64,000 nucleotides of DNA from Streptomyces justiciae (lineage in GTDB: Bacteria > Actinomycetota > Actinomycetes > Streptomycetales > Streptomycetaceae): assembly GCF_015163075.1 (NCBI RefSeq), contig NZ_JADDXU010000018.1, positions 1-64,000 of the forward strand. The letters are read 5' to 3'. Positions 16,880 to 24,927 of this stretch are shown here, piece by piece. Made by a program: the position numbers and the translations under genes. Position 1 is the first letter of the stretch, and each line of letters starts with the position of its first letter. Below the pieces are notes generated by a model. The model did no database searches. It was given only the letters and a program-made list of their open reading frames with translations, and was not told the origin of the DNA.

Positions 16880-18472
16880 GTGTCCCGAACCCATGCGATG
16901 CACGTCCTGCGTTCCCTGTTCGCCGACCACGCCGCCGCGGAGCGGCTCGGGGTGCCCGTGGCGGAGGCGCGGGTGCGCCGCCGTACGGTCCTGAAGGGGG
17001 CCGCGCTGGGCGCCACGGCGCTGACGGCCGTCCCGACTCCCGCTGCCGCCTCCTCCGCACCCCGGATCGCCGTCGTCGGCGCGGGGATCGCCGGGCTGAC
17101 CGCCGCGCTCACGCTCGCCGACGCGGGCTACGGCTGCACGGTCTACGAGGCCAACCCGAGCCGTGTCGGCGGCCGGATGTACACCCAGCGGGACCACTGG
17201 TCCTGGGGCCAGACCTCGGAGATCGGCGGCGAGCTGATCGACACCAGCCACAAGAAGATGCTGGAGCTGTGCCGCCGATTCGCCCTGCCCGTCGAGGACT
17301 TCCTCGGCGGCGGGCCCAACGGGGCCGAGGAAATACTGTGGTTCAACGGGGAGTACTACCCGCGCGCCCAGGCCGACGAGGACTTCAAGGACGTCTACCA
17401 GGCCCTCCACAAGGACCTCCAGGCGTCCGGCGAGGTGTTCTGGAACCAGACCACCGAGGCCGGCACCGCCCTCGACAACCTGTCCCTGTACGACTGGATC
17501 GAGTCCCGCGTCCCCGGCGGCCACGACTCGCCGCTCGGCCGGTTCTTCGACGTCGCCTACAACGTCGAGTACGGCGCCGACACCACCGACCAGTCCTCAC
17601 TCGCCCTCGTCCTGCTCATGGGCTACCAGACCAACCCCGGCAACTTCAACGTCTGGGGTCTATCCAACGAGCGCTACCACATCGTCGGCGGCAACGACCA
17701 ACTCCCGCACGCCATCGCAGACTTCCTGCCCGACGGCACGATCAGGCAGGGCTGGTCGCTCACCGCCGTCAAGGCCAACGCGGACGGCACACAGACCCTC
17801 ACCTTCGCGGAGTCGGGAGCCGTCCGCACGGTCACGGCCGACCACACGATCCTGTGCGTGCCGCTCCCCGTCCTCCAGCAACTCGACCTCACCAAGGCCG
17901 GGTTCGACCCCCGGATGACCAACCTGCTGCGGGACGCCCGGATGGGGTACTGCACCAAGCTCAACATGCAGTTCTCCAGCCGCCCTTGGCGCGGCGCCGG
18001 CCCGTGGCCCGGGGTCTCCGCGGGCGACTGCTTCACCGACGGCCGGGTCCAGCAGACCTGGGACACCACCAAGGTCCAGTCCGGCACGGGCGGCATCCTC
18101 CTCCAGTACGGCGGCGGCAGCCTCGCCAAGTCGCTGACTCCCGCGGGGCCGTTCTCGTACGAGAGCGACCCGTACGTCAGCCGGCTCGCGACGAAGTACC
18201 TCGCGGACATCGACGCGTTCTTCCCGGGCACGTCGGCGGCCTGGACGGGGCGGGCCCAGTTGTCGGCGTGGCATCTCAACCCGTATGCGCTGGGCGCCTA
18301 TTCGTACTGGCCGGTGGGCTATCTGCACCGGTACGCGGGGTACGAGGGGGTGGCGCAGGGCAACATCCACATCGGCGGTGAGCACTGCTCCTACGACTTC
18401 CAGGGGTTCATGGAGGGCGGGGCGACCGAGGGCGAGCGGGCGGCCAAGGAGGTGCTGGCAGCCGTGAGTTAG
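16880..18472 (+). CDS. Flavin monoamine oxidase family protein, Tat-exported
   Basis: 530 residues. An RRRTVLKGAALGA twin-arginine motif and hydrophobic stretch (about residues 30-58) indicate Tat export. The Rossmann FAD site VVGAGIAGLTAALTLADAG and the RVGGRM arginine motif follow. The C-terminal GGEHCSYDFQGFMEGG segment closes the FAD site. It oxidises a primary or secondary amine to aldehyde, H2O2 and ammonia. The exact substrate is unknown, with putrescine-like or amino acid substrates possible given the permease. The GTG at 16880 is chosen for GAGGAG ending at 16869. The GTG at 16871 is too close to it. Confidence 0.88.
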   Translation: MSRTHAMHVLRSLFADHAAAERLGVPVAEARVRRRTVLKGAALGATALTAVPTPAAASSAPRIAVVGAGIAGLTAALTLADAGYGCTVYEANPSRVGGRMYTQRDHWSWGQTSEIGGELIDTSHKKMLELCRRFALPVEDFLGGGPNGAEEILWFNGEYYPRAQADEDFKDVYQALHKDLQASGEVFWNQTTEAGTALDNLSLYDWIESRVPGGHDSPLGRFFDVAYNVEYGADTTDQSSLALVLLMGYQTNPGNFNVWGLSNERYHIVGGNDQLPHAIADFLPDGTIRQGWSLTAVKANADGTQTLTFAESGAVRTVTADHTILCVPLPVLQQLDLTKAGFDPRMTNLLRDARMGYCTKLNMQFSSRPWRGAGPWPGVSAGDCFTDGRVQQTWDTTKVQSGTGGILLQYGGGSLAKSLTPAGPFSYESDPYVSRLATKYLADIDAFFPGTSAAWTGRAQLSAWHLNPYALGAYSYWPVGYLHRYAGYEGVAQGNIHIGGEHCSYDFQGFMEGGATEGERAAKEVLAAVS

Positions 18473-18497
18473 GGCCACCGGGCCTACGGTGGAGGGC

Positions 18498-19604
18498 ATG
18501 GACTTCAGCGTGGTCGCCGTGGCACGGGAGGACGACAGCCCGGTCGACGAACCGTTGCGCATCGCGGCGGTCGCCGACCGGCTGGGGTACCGCGAGGTGT
18601 GGGCGGGGGAGGGGCCGACCTGGGACTCCTTCGCCCTCGCGGTGGCGATCGGACGGGCCACCGAGCGGGTCGCCCTGACCGCGGGGCCTGTTCCGGTGTC
18701 CGTGCGCGACCCGTACACCATCGCCCGCGGCGCCGCCTCGGTCGCGGCCCTCACCGGCCGCCGGGTCGGGGTGGCACTCGGCACGTCCAGCGCGCGGGTG
18801 GTGGAGGGCGTGCACGGGCGGGTACGCGAACGACCGGCGGCGGTGCTCGCGGAAACGGCGGAGGCGGTACGGGACCACCTGCGCGCCGCACTGGGGGAGC
18901 CGATCGGAGCCTCCCCCCGACACCTCCCGCCACCCAGCCAAGCGGCTGACCCATTCCGGCACCGGCTGCCTCCGCCCGGCGAAGCGGCCGGCCCCTTCCG
19001 GCGCAGGCTCCCGCCGCCCGGCGACGCCACCCGCCCCGGCGAAGCGGTCGCCCCCTTCCGGCGTCGGCTCCCGCCTCCCGGTGGGCCGCTCACCGTGGCC
19101 GCGTTCGGGGAGCGGGCGGTCGGGGTGGCCGCCGCGTACGCCGATCGGATGCTGCTCGACGTCGTCTCCCCGGAACAGGTCCGCGTCCTGCGCGCCAAGC
19201 TGGACGCGGCCGCCGACAAGGCGGGCCGTACGCCGCCTCCGCTGGCCGCGTGGCTGCCGGCGGCCGTCGATCCCGTGCCGGAATCGCTGGCCCAGGTGCT
19301 GGGGAGCATCGCGGGATATCTGACCGTGCCGGGCTACCGCGAGGTCTTCGCGGAGGCGGGCTTCGGAGAGGCGGTGACGCTCGCCGCGTCCGGCGCCGAC
19401 CGGGAGACGCTGCTGCGGGCACTGCCTCCGGAAGCCGCCGGCACGGTGGGTCTCGTCGGTGACCTGGACGCCGTACGGGCGCGGATCGACGCCTACGCGG
19501 AGGCGGGGCTGGACGAGATCGCCCTCGTACCGGCGACCGCGGGGGACCCGGCGGGGGAGCGGACGTTGACGGCGCTGGTACCGCCGCCGGTCACGCCGGT
19601 CTGA
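18498..19604 (+). CDS. LLM-class (luciferase-like) oxidoreductase with proline-rich repeat insertion
   Basis: 368 residues. The N-terminal half (DFSVVAVAREDD, VWAGEGPTWDSFALA, GTSSARVVEGVHGR) and C-terminal half (PLTVAAFGERAVGVAAAYADRMLLDVV) fit the bacterial luciferase-like TIM barrel that uses FMN or F420. Between them, residues about 138-197 are a repeat of the unit PFRRRLPPPGEA that the family normally lacks. TACGGT (18485-18490) sits seven bases before the ATG at 18498, which supports this start over a GTG nine bases earlier and suggests a leaderless message. The gene ends by overlapping the convergent flavoenzyme gene by 14 bases. Substrate unknown. Confidence 0.82.
   Translation: MDFSVVAVAREDDSPVDEPLRIAAVADRLGYREVWAGEGPTWDSFALAVAIGRATERVALTAGPVPVSVRDPYTIARGAASVAALTGRRVGVALGTSSARVVEGVHGRVRERPAAVLAETAEAVRDHLRAALGEPIGASPRHLPPPSQAADPFRHRLPPPGEAAGPFRRRLPPPGDATRPGEAVAPFRRRLPPPGGPLTVAAFGERAVGVAAAYADRMLLDVVSPEQVRVLRAKLDAAADKAGRTPPPLAAWLPAAVDPVPESLAQVLGSIAGYLTVPGYREVFAEAGFGEAVTLAASGADRETLLRALPPEAAGTVGLVGDLDAVRARIDAYAEAGLDEIALVPATAGDPAGERTLTALVPPPVTPV
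18919..19082 (+). repeat. In-frame minisatellite inside the LLM oxidoreductase gene
   Basis: Three to four imperfect copies of a unit of about 42-60 bp are present, each carrying a CGGCTCCCGCC-like core, a CCGGCGAAGCGG-like core and CCCCTTCCGG. They encode repeats of PFRRRLPPPGEA. All copies keep the reading frame. The block looks like a slippage expansion within a flexible loop of the enzyme. Confidence 0.8.
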
Positions 19605-20985
19605 TGTTGTGGTTGAAGCGGAAGACGTTGTCCGGGTCGTACCGCCGTTTCAGGGCCGCCAGCCGGTCGGTGTTCTCGGCGCCGACCCCGGCCACCACCC
19701 GTTCGGCACCCTCGTCGCCGATGAAGTTGAGATAGACCGCGCCGGTGCTCCACGGCCGGGTGTCCGCGCGGACGTCCCTGACCCACTGGATCACCCGCTC
19801 GTCGTCCGCCGGGTCCTCCCACATCGCGAAGGGATGCACGGCCCACGGCGCGTCCCGGTACGGCACCGGGTACTCGCGCGGCCCGTCCGCGATCGCCCCG
19901 CCCTGCGGGAACAGGACATGGATCGTGCCGGTGGGCACCGGCATGGACGCCGCCCGCGCGCAGAAGGCGTCCAGGAACGCGTCCGGCGCCTCCCGCAGAT
20001 ACTCCGCCGACCAGTAGTTCCGCATCCCCGGCGGATCGTCGAGCATGCACTGGACATCCGCGTACGGCATCGCCCCGACGATCTCCGTCTCGTGCGGCAG
20101 CGCCAGCAGCGGCTCGGCGACCTTGCGCATGTCCGCCTCGGACCCGGCGTACGTCAGCAGCGCACCGCACAGCAGCGTGCCGACCAGGTGCGGCGGCACG
20201 AACTCCTCGGGCGGGCCGGTGAGATAGATGACGCCACCGCCCGCCTCGTTCGGCGCCGCGGCCATGATGTCGCGGTAGGTGCGGACGACCTCGGGGCCGA
20301 ACTCCGGGAGGAACAGCAGGAACGCCATGGCGAACTCGGGCAGCTCGTGCAGCTTCAGGGTGAGCGCGGTCGCGATGCCGAAGTTGCCGCCGCCTCCGTG
20401 CAGCCCCCAGAACAGCTCCGGGTTGTCGTCGGCGCTCGCGTGCACGCGACGGCCGTCGGCGGTGACCAGGTCGACGCCGAGGAGGTTGTCGACGGCGAGC
20501 CCGCACCAGCGGTCCAGCCAGCCGGTGCCGCCCCCGAGGACGAACCCGCCGACGCCGGTGGTCGAGGCCCGGCCGCCGGTCGTGGCGAGACCGTACGGCT
20601 GGCACGCGCGGTCGAGGTCGCTCATCGTGGCGCCGCCCGCGATCCGTACCGCCTGTGCCGTGGGATCGACGGTGACCGCCCGCATGTGGCGCAGGTCGAC
20701 CACCAGACCGCCGTCGTTCAGCGCCATCCCCGCCACACTGTGCCCGCCGCCGCGCACCGCGATCGACAGGTCCAGGTCCCGGCCGAACCGCACCGCCCGT
20801 ACGACGTCGGCCTCGTCGACGCACTGGGCGATCACCGCCGGACGCCGGTCGATCATCGCGTTGAAGACGGTACGGGCCTCGTCGTAGCCCGTGTCCCCCG
20901 GGGCGAACACGTCGCCGACCAGTTCCTCGCGCAGCGCGGCGAGAGCCGTGCCGGCCTTCGAGGGAGAAGCAGATGGGGAGGCCAT
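19591..20985 (-). CDS. FAD-binding oxidoreductase, berberine-bridge-enzyme-like
   Basis: 464 residues. The FAD-binding PCMH domain spans about 40-210, with RGGGHSVAGMALNDGG carrying the His that is covalently flavinylated in this family. The C-terminal BBE motif RYDPDNVFRFNHNI is present. The cysteine used for a second covalent link in bicovalent members is replaced (ASTTGVGG), so a single His linkage is predicted. It oxidises an unknown carbohydrate or secondary metabolite. The ATG at 20985 is followed by Ser/Pro-rich residues, and no signal peptide is evident. Confidence 0.87.
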   Translation of the reverse strand: MASPSASPSKAGTALAALREELVGDVFAPGDTGYDEARTVFNAMIDRRPAVIAQCVDEADVVRAVRFGRDLDLSIAVRGGGHSVAGMALNDGGLVVDLRHMRAVTVDPTAQAVRIAGGATMSDLDRACQPYGLATTGGRASTTGVGGFVLGGGTGWLDRWCGLAVDNLLGVDLVTADGRRVHASADDNPELFWGLHGGGGNFGIATALTLKLHELPEFAMAFLLFLPEFGPEVVRTYRDIMAAAPNEAGGGVIYLTGPPEEFVPPHLVGTLLCGALLTYAGSEADMRKVAEPLLALPHETEIVGAMPYADVQCMLDDPPGMRNYWSAEYLREAPDAFLDAFCARAASMPVPTGTIHVLFPQGGAIADGPREYPVPYRDAPWAVHPFAMWEDPADDERVIQWVRDVRADTRPWSTGAVYLNFIGDEGAERVVAGVGAENTDRLAALKRRYDPDNVFRFNHNIRPA

Positions 20986-21086
20986 GGGGCGCCCCCTTTC
21001 GTGCAGGGGCAGATGGTTACAGCGTAGGCGGGGCGGGGGCGTCGGTCCTGTCAGGCCGGGGGACGTTCCCGAATGGTCAGAAACGT

Positions 21087-22232
21087 TCAGGCACAGAAAT
21101 CGGCGATGGTGTCGGTGAGGATCTCGGTCAGGCGGTCCAGCGAGGCGAGTTCGACGTACTCGGTGGCCGCGTGGGCCCCCTCGCCGTCCACGCCGAAGAG
21201 CAGGCAGGGGATGCCGGCCCGGTCCAGCAGCGCGCAGTCGGTCCAGAAGGGCTCGGCGCGGATCACGGGAGGCCGGCCGAGGGCCTGCTCGGCATGGTGG
21301 GTGAGCGTGCGCACGATCGCGGCTTCGGGGTCGGCCTCGAAGGGCTCGCGGTGCAGGCCACGGGTGAGTCGGTGGCGGAAGTCGGGGACGGTGGTGGCGA
21401 GTTGGTCGAGTACGGCGGTCAGCTCGCGTTCTACGCTGTCGGCGCTCTCGCCGGGGACCGTGCGCCGCTCCAGCGTGATCCGGCAGCGCGCCGGGTAGGT
21501 CGACGGCTCCTCGCCGCCGTGGACGACGGAGGCGTGGACGGTGCCGGTGCCCAGCAGGGGATGCGCCGGACCGTCCGCCAGGCGCCGGCCCCACTCCTCC
21601 AGGGCGACCAGGAAATGCCCGGCCTTGGCGATGGCGTCGATGCCGAGATCGGGTCGCGAACCGTGGGCGGCCCGTCCCTCGACCTCCACGTCGAACCAGA
21701 CGAACCCCTTGTGGGCGAGGGTGACTTCGAGATGGCTCGGCTCGGTGACGATCGCCGCGTCGGCGGTGAAGGACTCCAGCACCTCCGCCGTGCCCAGGCT
21801 GCCGTGCTCCTCGTCGGCGACGCAGGCGACGATCACGTCCCCGCGCAGCGGACCTCGGCTGACGGCGCGGGCGGCGGCAGTCATCATGGCCGCGATGCCG
21901 CCCTTCATGTCGAAGGTGCCGCGCCCGTACATCCGGCCCCCGTCGATCCGCGGCTCGAGCGGATCACCGTCGTAGCCGGAGAGGCCGACGGTGTCGAGAT
22001 GACCGTTGAGCATGAGCGACCGCCCGCCACCGGTACCGCGCGCGACGGCGACGAGCGAGGGCCGGCCCGGACGCTTCTCCAGCCGGTGCACCTCGAAGCC
22101 TCGCGCGGCCAGCCACTCGCCGCAGAAGTCGGCGACGCCGGACTCACCCGCGCCACCGGGCACCAGGTCCGGGTTGACGGAGTCGACGGCGACCAGCCGG
22201 GCGAGCAGACGAGTGGGGTCCGAGGACGTCAT
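21087..22232 (-). CDS. M20 family metallopeptidase (ArgE/DapE/CPG2 type)
   Basis: 381 residues. Zinc ligands are visible in NGHLDTVG, GRGTFDMKGG, the catalytic ADEEHGS pair, EPSHLEV, and the late GAHAATEY His. The dimerisation domain begins near GFVWFDVEVEGRAAHG. It probably hydrolyses an N-acyl amino acid or dipeptide. The ATG at 22232 has GGAAGG seven bases upstream, and longer upstream reading lies in the LysE gene. It is downstream of and co-oriented with the LysE exporter and PLP lyase genes, suggesting an amino acid salvage or detoxification group. Confidence 0.88.
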   Translation of the reverse strand: MTSSDPTRLLARLVAVDSVNPDLVPGGAGESGVADFCGEWLAARGFEVHRLEKRPGRPSLVAVARGTGGGRSLMLNGHLDTVGLSGYDGDPLEPRIDGGRMYGRGTFDMKGGIAAMMTAAARAVSRGPLRGDVIVACVADEEHGSLGTAEVLESFTADAAIVTEPSHLEVTLAHKGFVWFDVEVEGRAAHGSRPDLGIDAIAKAGHFLVALEEWGRRLADGPAHPLLGTGTVHASVVHGGEEPSTYPARCRITLERRTVPGESADSVERELTAVLDQLATTVPDFRHRLTRGLHREPFEADPEAAIVRTLTHHAEQALGRPPVIRAEPFWTDCALLDRAGIPCLLFGVDGEGAHAATEYVELASLDRLTEILTDTIADFCA

Positions 22233-22244
22233 GAGGATTCCTTC

Positions 22245-22320
22245 CGAAGGGGTTGTGCCGGTACGGCGCTCAGCCCGCCGAGTCGAAGGGGTTCTGCCGG
22301 TACGACGCTCAGCCCGCCGA
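22245..22320. repeat. 37-bp tandem duplication at the lysE-M20 junction
   Basis: Two copies (22245-22281 and 22284-22320) match at 35 of 37 positions and are separated by two bases. The second copy contains the last 12 bases of the LysE gene and its stop. The first copy leads into the ribosome-binding region of the M20 gene. It appears to be a recent local duplication. Confidence 0.85.
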
Positions 22321-22923
22321 CGTCGCCACCACGACCCCGAAGCCGATGAGCACGACGCCCGTGGCCCAGGTGAGCGCACCGCGCACGCGCGGCCGCTGGA
22401 GTATCGGCCCGGCCTTGGCCAGTAGGAGGACGTAACCGCCGAGCCAGGCCAGGGTGAGCGCGGTGTGCAGCAGGACGAGGAGTGCCATGCCCCAGGCGGC
22501 GGGCAGTTGGGGCGGGGCCAGCGTGGGCAGCAGGCCGGTGTAGAAGACGGCGATCTTCGGGTTGAGGAGGTTGGCGACCAGACCGGTCCGCCAGGGGCTG
22601 CCCGAACCGGTACCGGCACCCATCGGGACGGCGACGGTCCGCCGGTGCCGCCACAGCGTCTGTGCCCCCAAGAACACCAGGTAGCCGGCGCCCAGGAGCC
22701 GGAGGCCCAGATACGCCCCCGGCGAGGCGGCCAGCACCGCCGCGAGCCCGGCCGCCGTCAGCGCGCCCCACACCAGCAGCCCGGACGCGATGCCGCCCGC
22801 CGTCCGCAGCGCGTCCCCCGGCCCGGCCGCGAGGGCCCGCCGCGTCACCACCGCCATGTCGGGCCCCGGTACGACGGTCAGCAGCCCGAGGACACCGACC
22901 GCGGCCGCCCAGTGCGTCAGCAC
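22309..22923 (-). CDS. LysE/RhtB family amino acid exporter
   Basis: 204 residues with five to six hydrophobic helices. The family signature VVPGPDMAVVTRRAL lies in the first helix region, and NLLNPKIAVFYTGLLP in the middle is the second conserved LysE/RhtB segment. It likely exports a neutral amino acid or analogue. The start is a GTG at 22923, overlapping the end of the PLP-lyase gene by seven bases, so the pair is translationally coupled. The substrate may be linked to the lyase upstream and peptidase downstream. Confidence 0.9.
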   Translation of the reverse strand: MLTHWAAAVGVLGLLTVVPGPDMAVVTRRALAAGPGDALRTAGGIASGLLVWGALTAAGLAAVLAASPGAYLGLRLLGAGYLVFLGAQTLWRHRRTVAVPMGAGTGSGSPWRTGLVANLLNPKIAVFYTGLLPTLAPPQLPAAWGMALLVLLHTALTLAWLGGYVLLLAKAGPILQRPRVRGALTWATGVVLIGFGVVVATSAG

Positions 22924-23957
22924 GCGGGAGAGCCCTCGGTGCTCAGCAGCACGACCACGGAGGCCGCGTCCAGCCCCAGCGCCCTACGGCGTTCCTCCGC
23001 ACCCGCACCGGTGAGCACCGCCCGTAGTCCGGCGAGCGAGGCCGCCCCGCAGGGCCCCGAGGAGACACCGAGGGCGGCGAGGTCAGCGGCCGCGCGGACA
23101 CTCGCCGCGTCCGGTACGGCGACGGCGGCGTCGAGTCCGCCGTACAGGCAGGGCCAGGCGAGGCTGGACGGCGTACCGCAGTTCAGGCCCGCCATGACGG
23201 TGTCGCCGGTCGTGACGCTGACGGGCGCGCCCGCGTCGAGGCTCGCCAGGACGCAGGCCGCGGCCTCCGGCTCCACCGAGAGCAGCGCCGGTGGCTGCCC
23301 GGCGGGGCGGCTGCGGTAGTGAGTGACGACGGCCTGGGCCAGCGAGCCCACCCCCACCGGGACACAGACGAGGTCGGGTCCGGTCTCTCCCAACTGCTCG
23401 TCGATCTCGGCGCAGAGCGTGGCGTATCCCTCGACGATCCAGCCGGGGATCTCCTCGTAGCCGGGCCAGGCGGTGTCCTGGACCAGGATCGAGTCGGGCC
23501 CGTCGGCCGCCTCGGCCGCGAGCCGTACGGCCTCGTCGTACGGGCCCGACACCTCGGTGACCTTCGCGCCCTCGGCGGCGATGGCCGCCACCGCCTGCGC
23601 GGACACACCCCGCGGAACGAAGACGTGCGCACCCTGACCGGCAACACGGGCCGCCCGCGCCACCGCACGGCCGTGGTTGCCGTCCGTGGCCGTCACCAGG
23701 GTCACGGGACCCGGCTCCCGCTCGGCGAGGACGCGGTGGACGGCCCAGAACGCCCCCAGCGCCTTGAACGCGGGCAGCCCGAGACGGCTCGACTCGTCCT
23801 TGACGAAGACCCGGCCGACCGCCAACTCGGCGGCCAGGGACGGGAGTTCGGTCAGGGGTGTGGGTGCGTACCCCGGCGGGCGCGGGCGCACAGCGCCAGC
23901 TACGAGCGCCGGAGCGTACGCGCCAGAGCGGAGAAGGGTTCGTGGACACCCGCTCAT
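22917..23957 (-). CDS. PLP-dependent lyase, diaminopropionate ammonia-lyase-like
   Basis: 346 residues of the fold-type II PLP family. The Schiff-base lysine is in LPAFKALGAFWAV, the phosphate-binding loop is around VPVGVGSLAQAV, and TATDGNHGRAVA is the substrate loop. These match 2,3-diaminopropionate ammonia-lyase and related threonine dehydratase-like enzymes, which release ammonia and a keto acid. The ATG at 23957 faces the divergent LysR gene. A candidate operator lies between the two. The protein is somewhat short for the family but has the complete core. Confidence 0.82.
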   Translation of the reverse strand: MSGCPRTLLRSGAYAPALVAGAVRPRPPGYAPTPLTELPSLAAELAVGRVFVKDESSRLGLPAFKALGAFWAVHRVLAEREPGPVTLVTATDGNHGRAVARAARVAGQGAHVFVPRGVSAQAVAAIAAEGAKVTEVSGPYDEAVRLAAEAADGPDSILVQDTAWPGYEEIPGWIVEGYATLCAEIDEQLGETGPDLVCVPVGVGSLAQAVVTHYRSRPAGQPPALLSVEPEAAACVLASLDAGAPVSVTTGDTVMAGLNCGTPSSLAWPCLYGGLDAAVAVPDAASVRAAADLAALGVSSGPCGAASLAGLRAVLTGAGAEERRRALGLDAASVVVLLSTEGSPAC

Positions 23958-23992
23958 GGTGTGCGGCGGCTCTATGGTCGGTCTAGCGGACC

Positions 23993-24025
23993 TTTCCGAC
24001 CTATAGTCATCGGAAAACCCGATGA
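23993..24025. promoter_or_regulatory. Overlapping inverted repeats, candidate LysR operator
   Basis: Two nested repeats fill the divergent promoter. TTTCCGA (23993-23999) pairs with TCGGAAA (24010-24016) with a 10-base spacer. TCATCGG (24007-24013) pairs with CCGATGA (24019-24025) with a 5-base spacer. The spacing suits a LysR-type regulator binding its own promoter and that of the lyase operon. Confidence 0.6.
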
Positions 24026-24042
24026 TTCAGGGCGGGCCGCTC

Positions 24043-24921
24043 ATGTTCGACCTCCACCGCCTCCGCCTGCTGCGCGAGCTCAAGCACCGCGGCACCCTCG
24101 CGGCCGTCGCCACCGCCCTCTCGTACGCCCCCTCCTCGGTGTCCCAGCAGCTCTCGCAGCTGGAGGCCGAGGTCGGGGTGCCGTTGCTCGAACCCGTGGG
24201 GCGGCGGGTGCGGCTGACCGAGCAGGCCGAGATCCTCGTCGCCCACACGGAGGCGGTCCTGGAGCGGCTGGAGCGCGCCGAGGCGGACATCGCCGCCTCC
24301 ATGAGCGGGGGCGAGCTGGCCGGGACCCTGCGCCTCGCCTCGTTCCAGACGGCGGCGCTGGCCCTGCTCCCGGCCGCGCTGAACCTGCTGCGGGACCGGC
24401 ACCCGGCGCTGCGCGTCCACGTCCGGCAGCTGGAGCCGGAGGTGGCCCTGCCCGCCCTCCAAGCCCGTGACTTCGACCTGGTCCTGGCCGAGGAGTACCC
24501 GGGCGACCCCGGCCCCCGGCCCGCCGAGCTGGAGCAGGAGGACCTGCTCGACGACCCTCTGCGCCTCGCGCTGCCCCACCCGGGCGCGTCGCTGGGCTCG
24601 CTCGCCGGTCATCCGTGGGTGATGGAACCCGAGGGCACGCCCGCCCGGCAGTGGGCCCTGCGCGAGTGCCGGGCGGCGGGCTTCGAACCCGACGTGCGGT
24701 TCGAGACCACCGACCTCCTGCTCCAGCTGCGGCTGGTGGAGCAGGGACACGCGGCGGCCTTCCTGCCCGACCTCGTCTGGTGCGGGCAGCCGCCGACCGT
24801 CCCTCTGCGGGCGCTGAGGCGCACACGACGCGTCTACACCGTCGTACGCCGTGGCCGGGGCACGCACCCGGCGATCGTGGCGTGCCGTGCCGCGCTACGG
24901 CAGGCAGCGGCACGCCCGTGA
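24043..24921 (+). CDS. LysR family transcriptional regulator
   Basis: 292 residues. The winged helix-turn-helix occupies residues 1-60 (LRLLRELKHRGTLAAVATALSYAPSSVSQQLSQLEAEVG), followed by a LysR substrate-binding domain (about 90-290). The ATG at 24043 has AGGGCGGG at 24029-24036. An ATG at 24022 falls within the operator-like repeat and lacks a ribosome-binding site. It probably controls the divergent PLP lyase-LysE-M20 operon, and the effector would be an amino acid substrate of that operon. Confidence 0.9.
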   Translation: MFDLHRLRLLRELKHRGTLAAVATALSYAPSSVSQQLSQLEAEVGVPLLEPVGRRVRLTEQAEILVAHTEAVLERLERAEADIAASMSGGELAGTLRLASFQTAALALLPAALNLLRDRHPALRVHVRQLEPEVALPALQARDFDLVLAEEYPGDPGPRPAELEQEDLLDDPLRLALPHPGASLGSLAGHPWVMEPEGTPARQWALRECRAAGFEPDVRFETTDLLLQLRLVEQGHAAAFLPDLVWCGQPPTVPLRALRRTRRVYTVVRRGRGTHPAIVACRAALRQAAARP

Positions 24922-24927
24922 CGGGAG

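Noticed and set aside
19591..20985. Bicovalent flavin linkage in the BBE-like enzyme
   Set aside because: The second-link cysteine position is not Cys in the ASTTGVGG segment.
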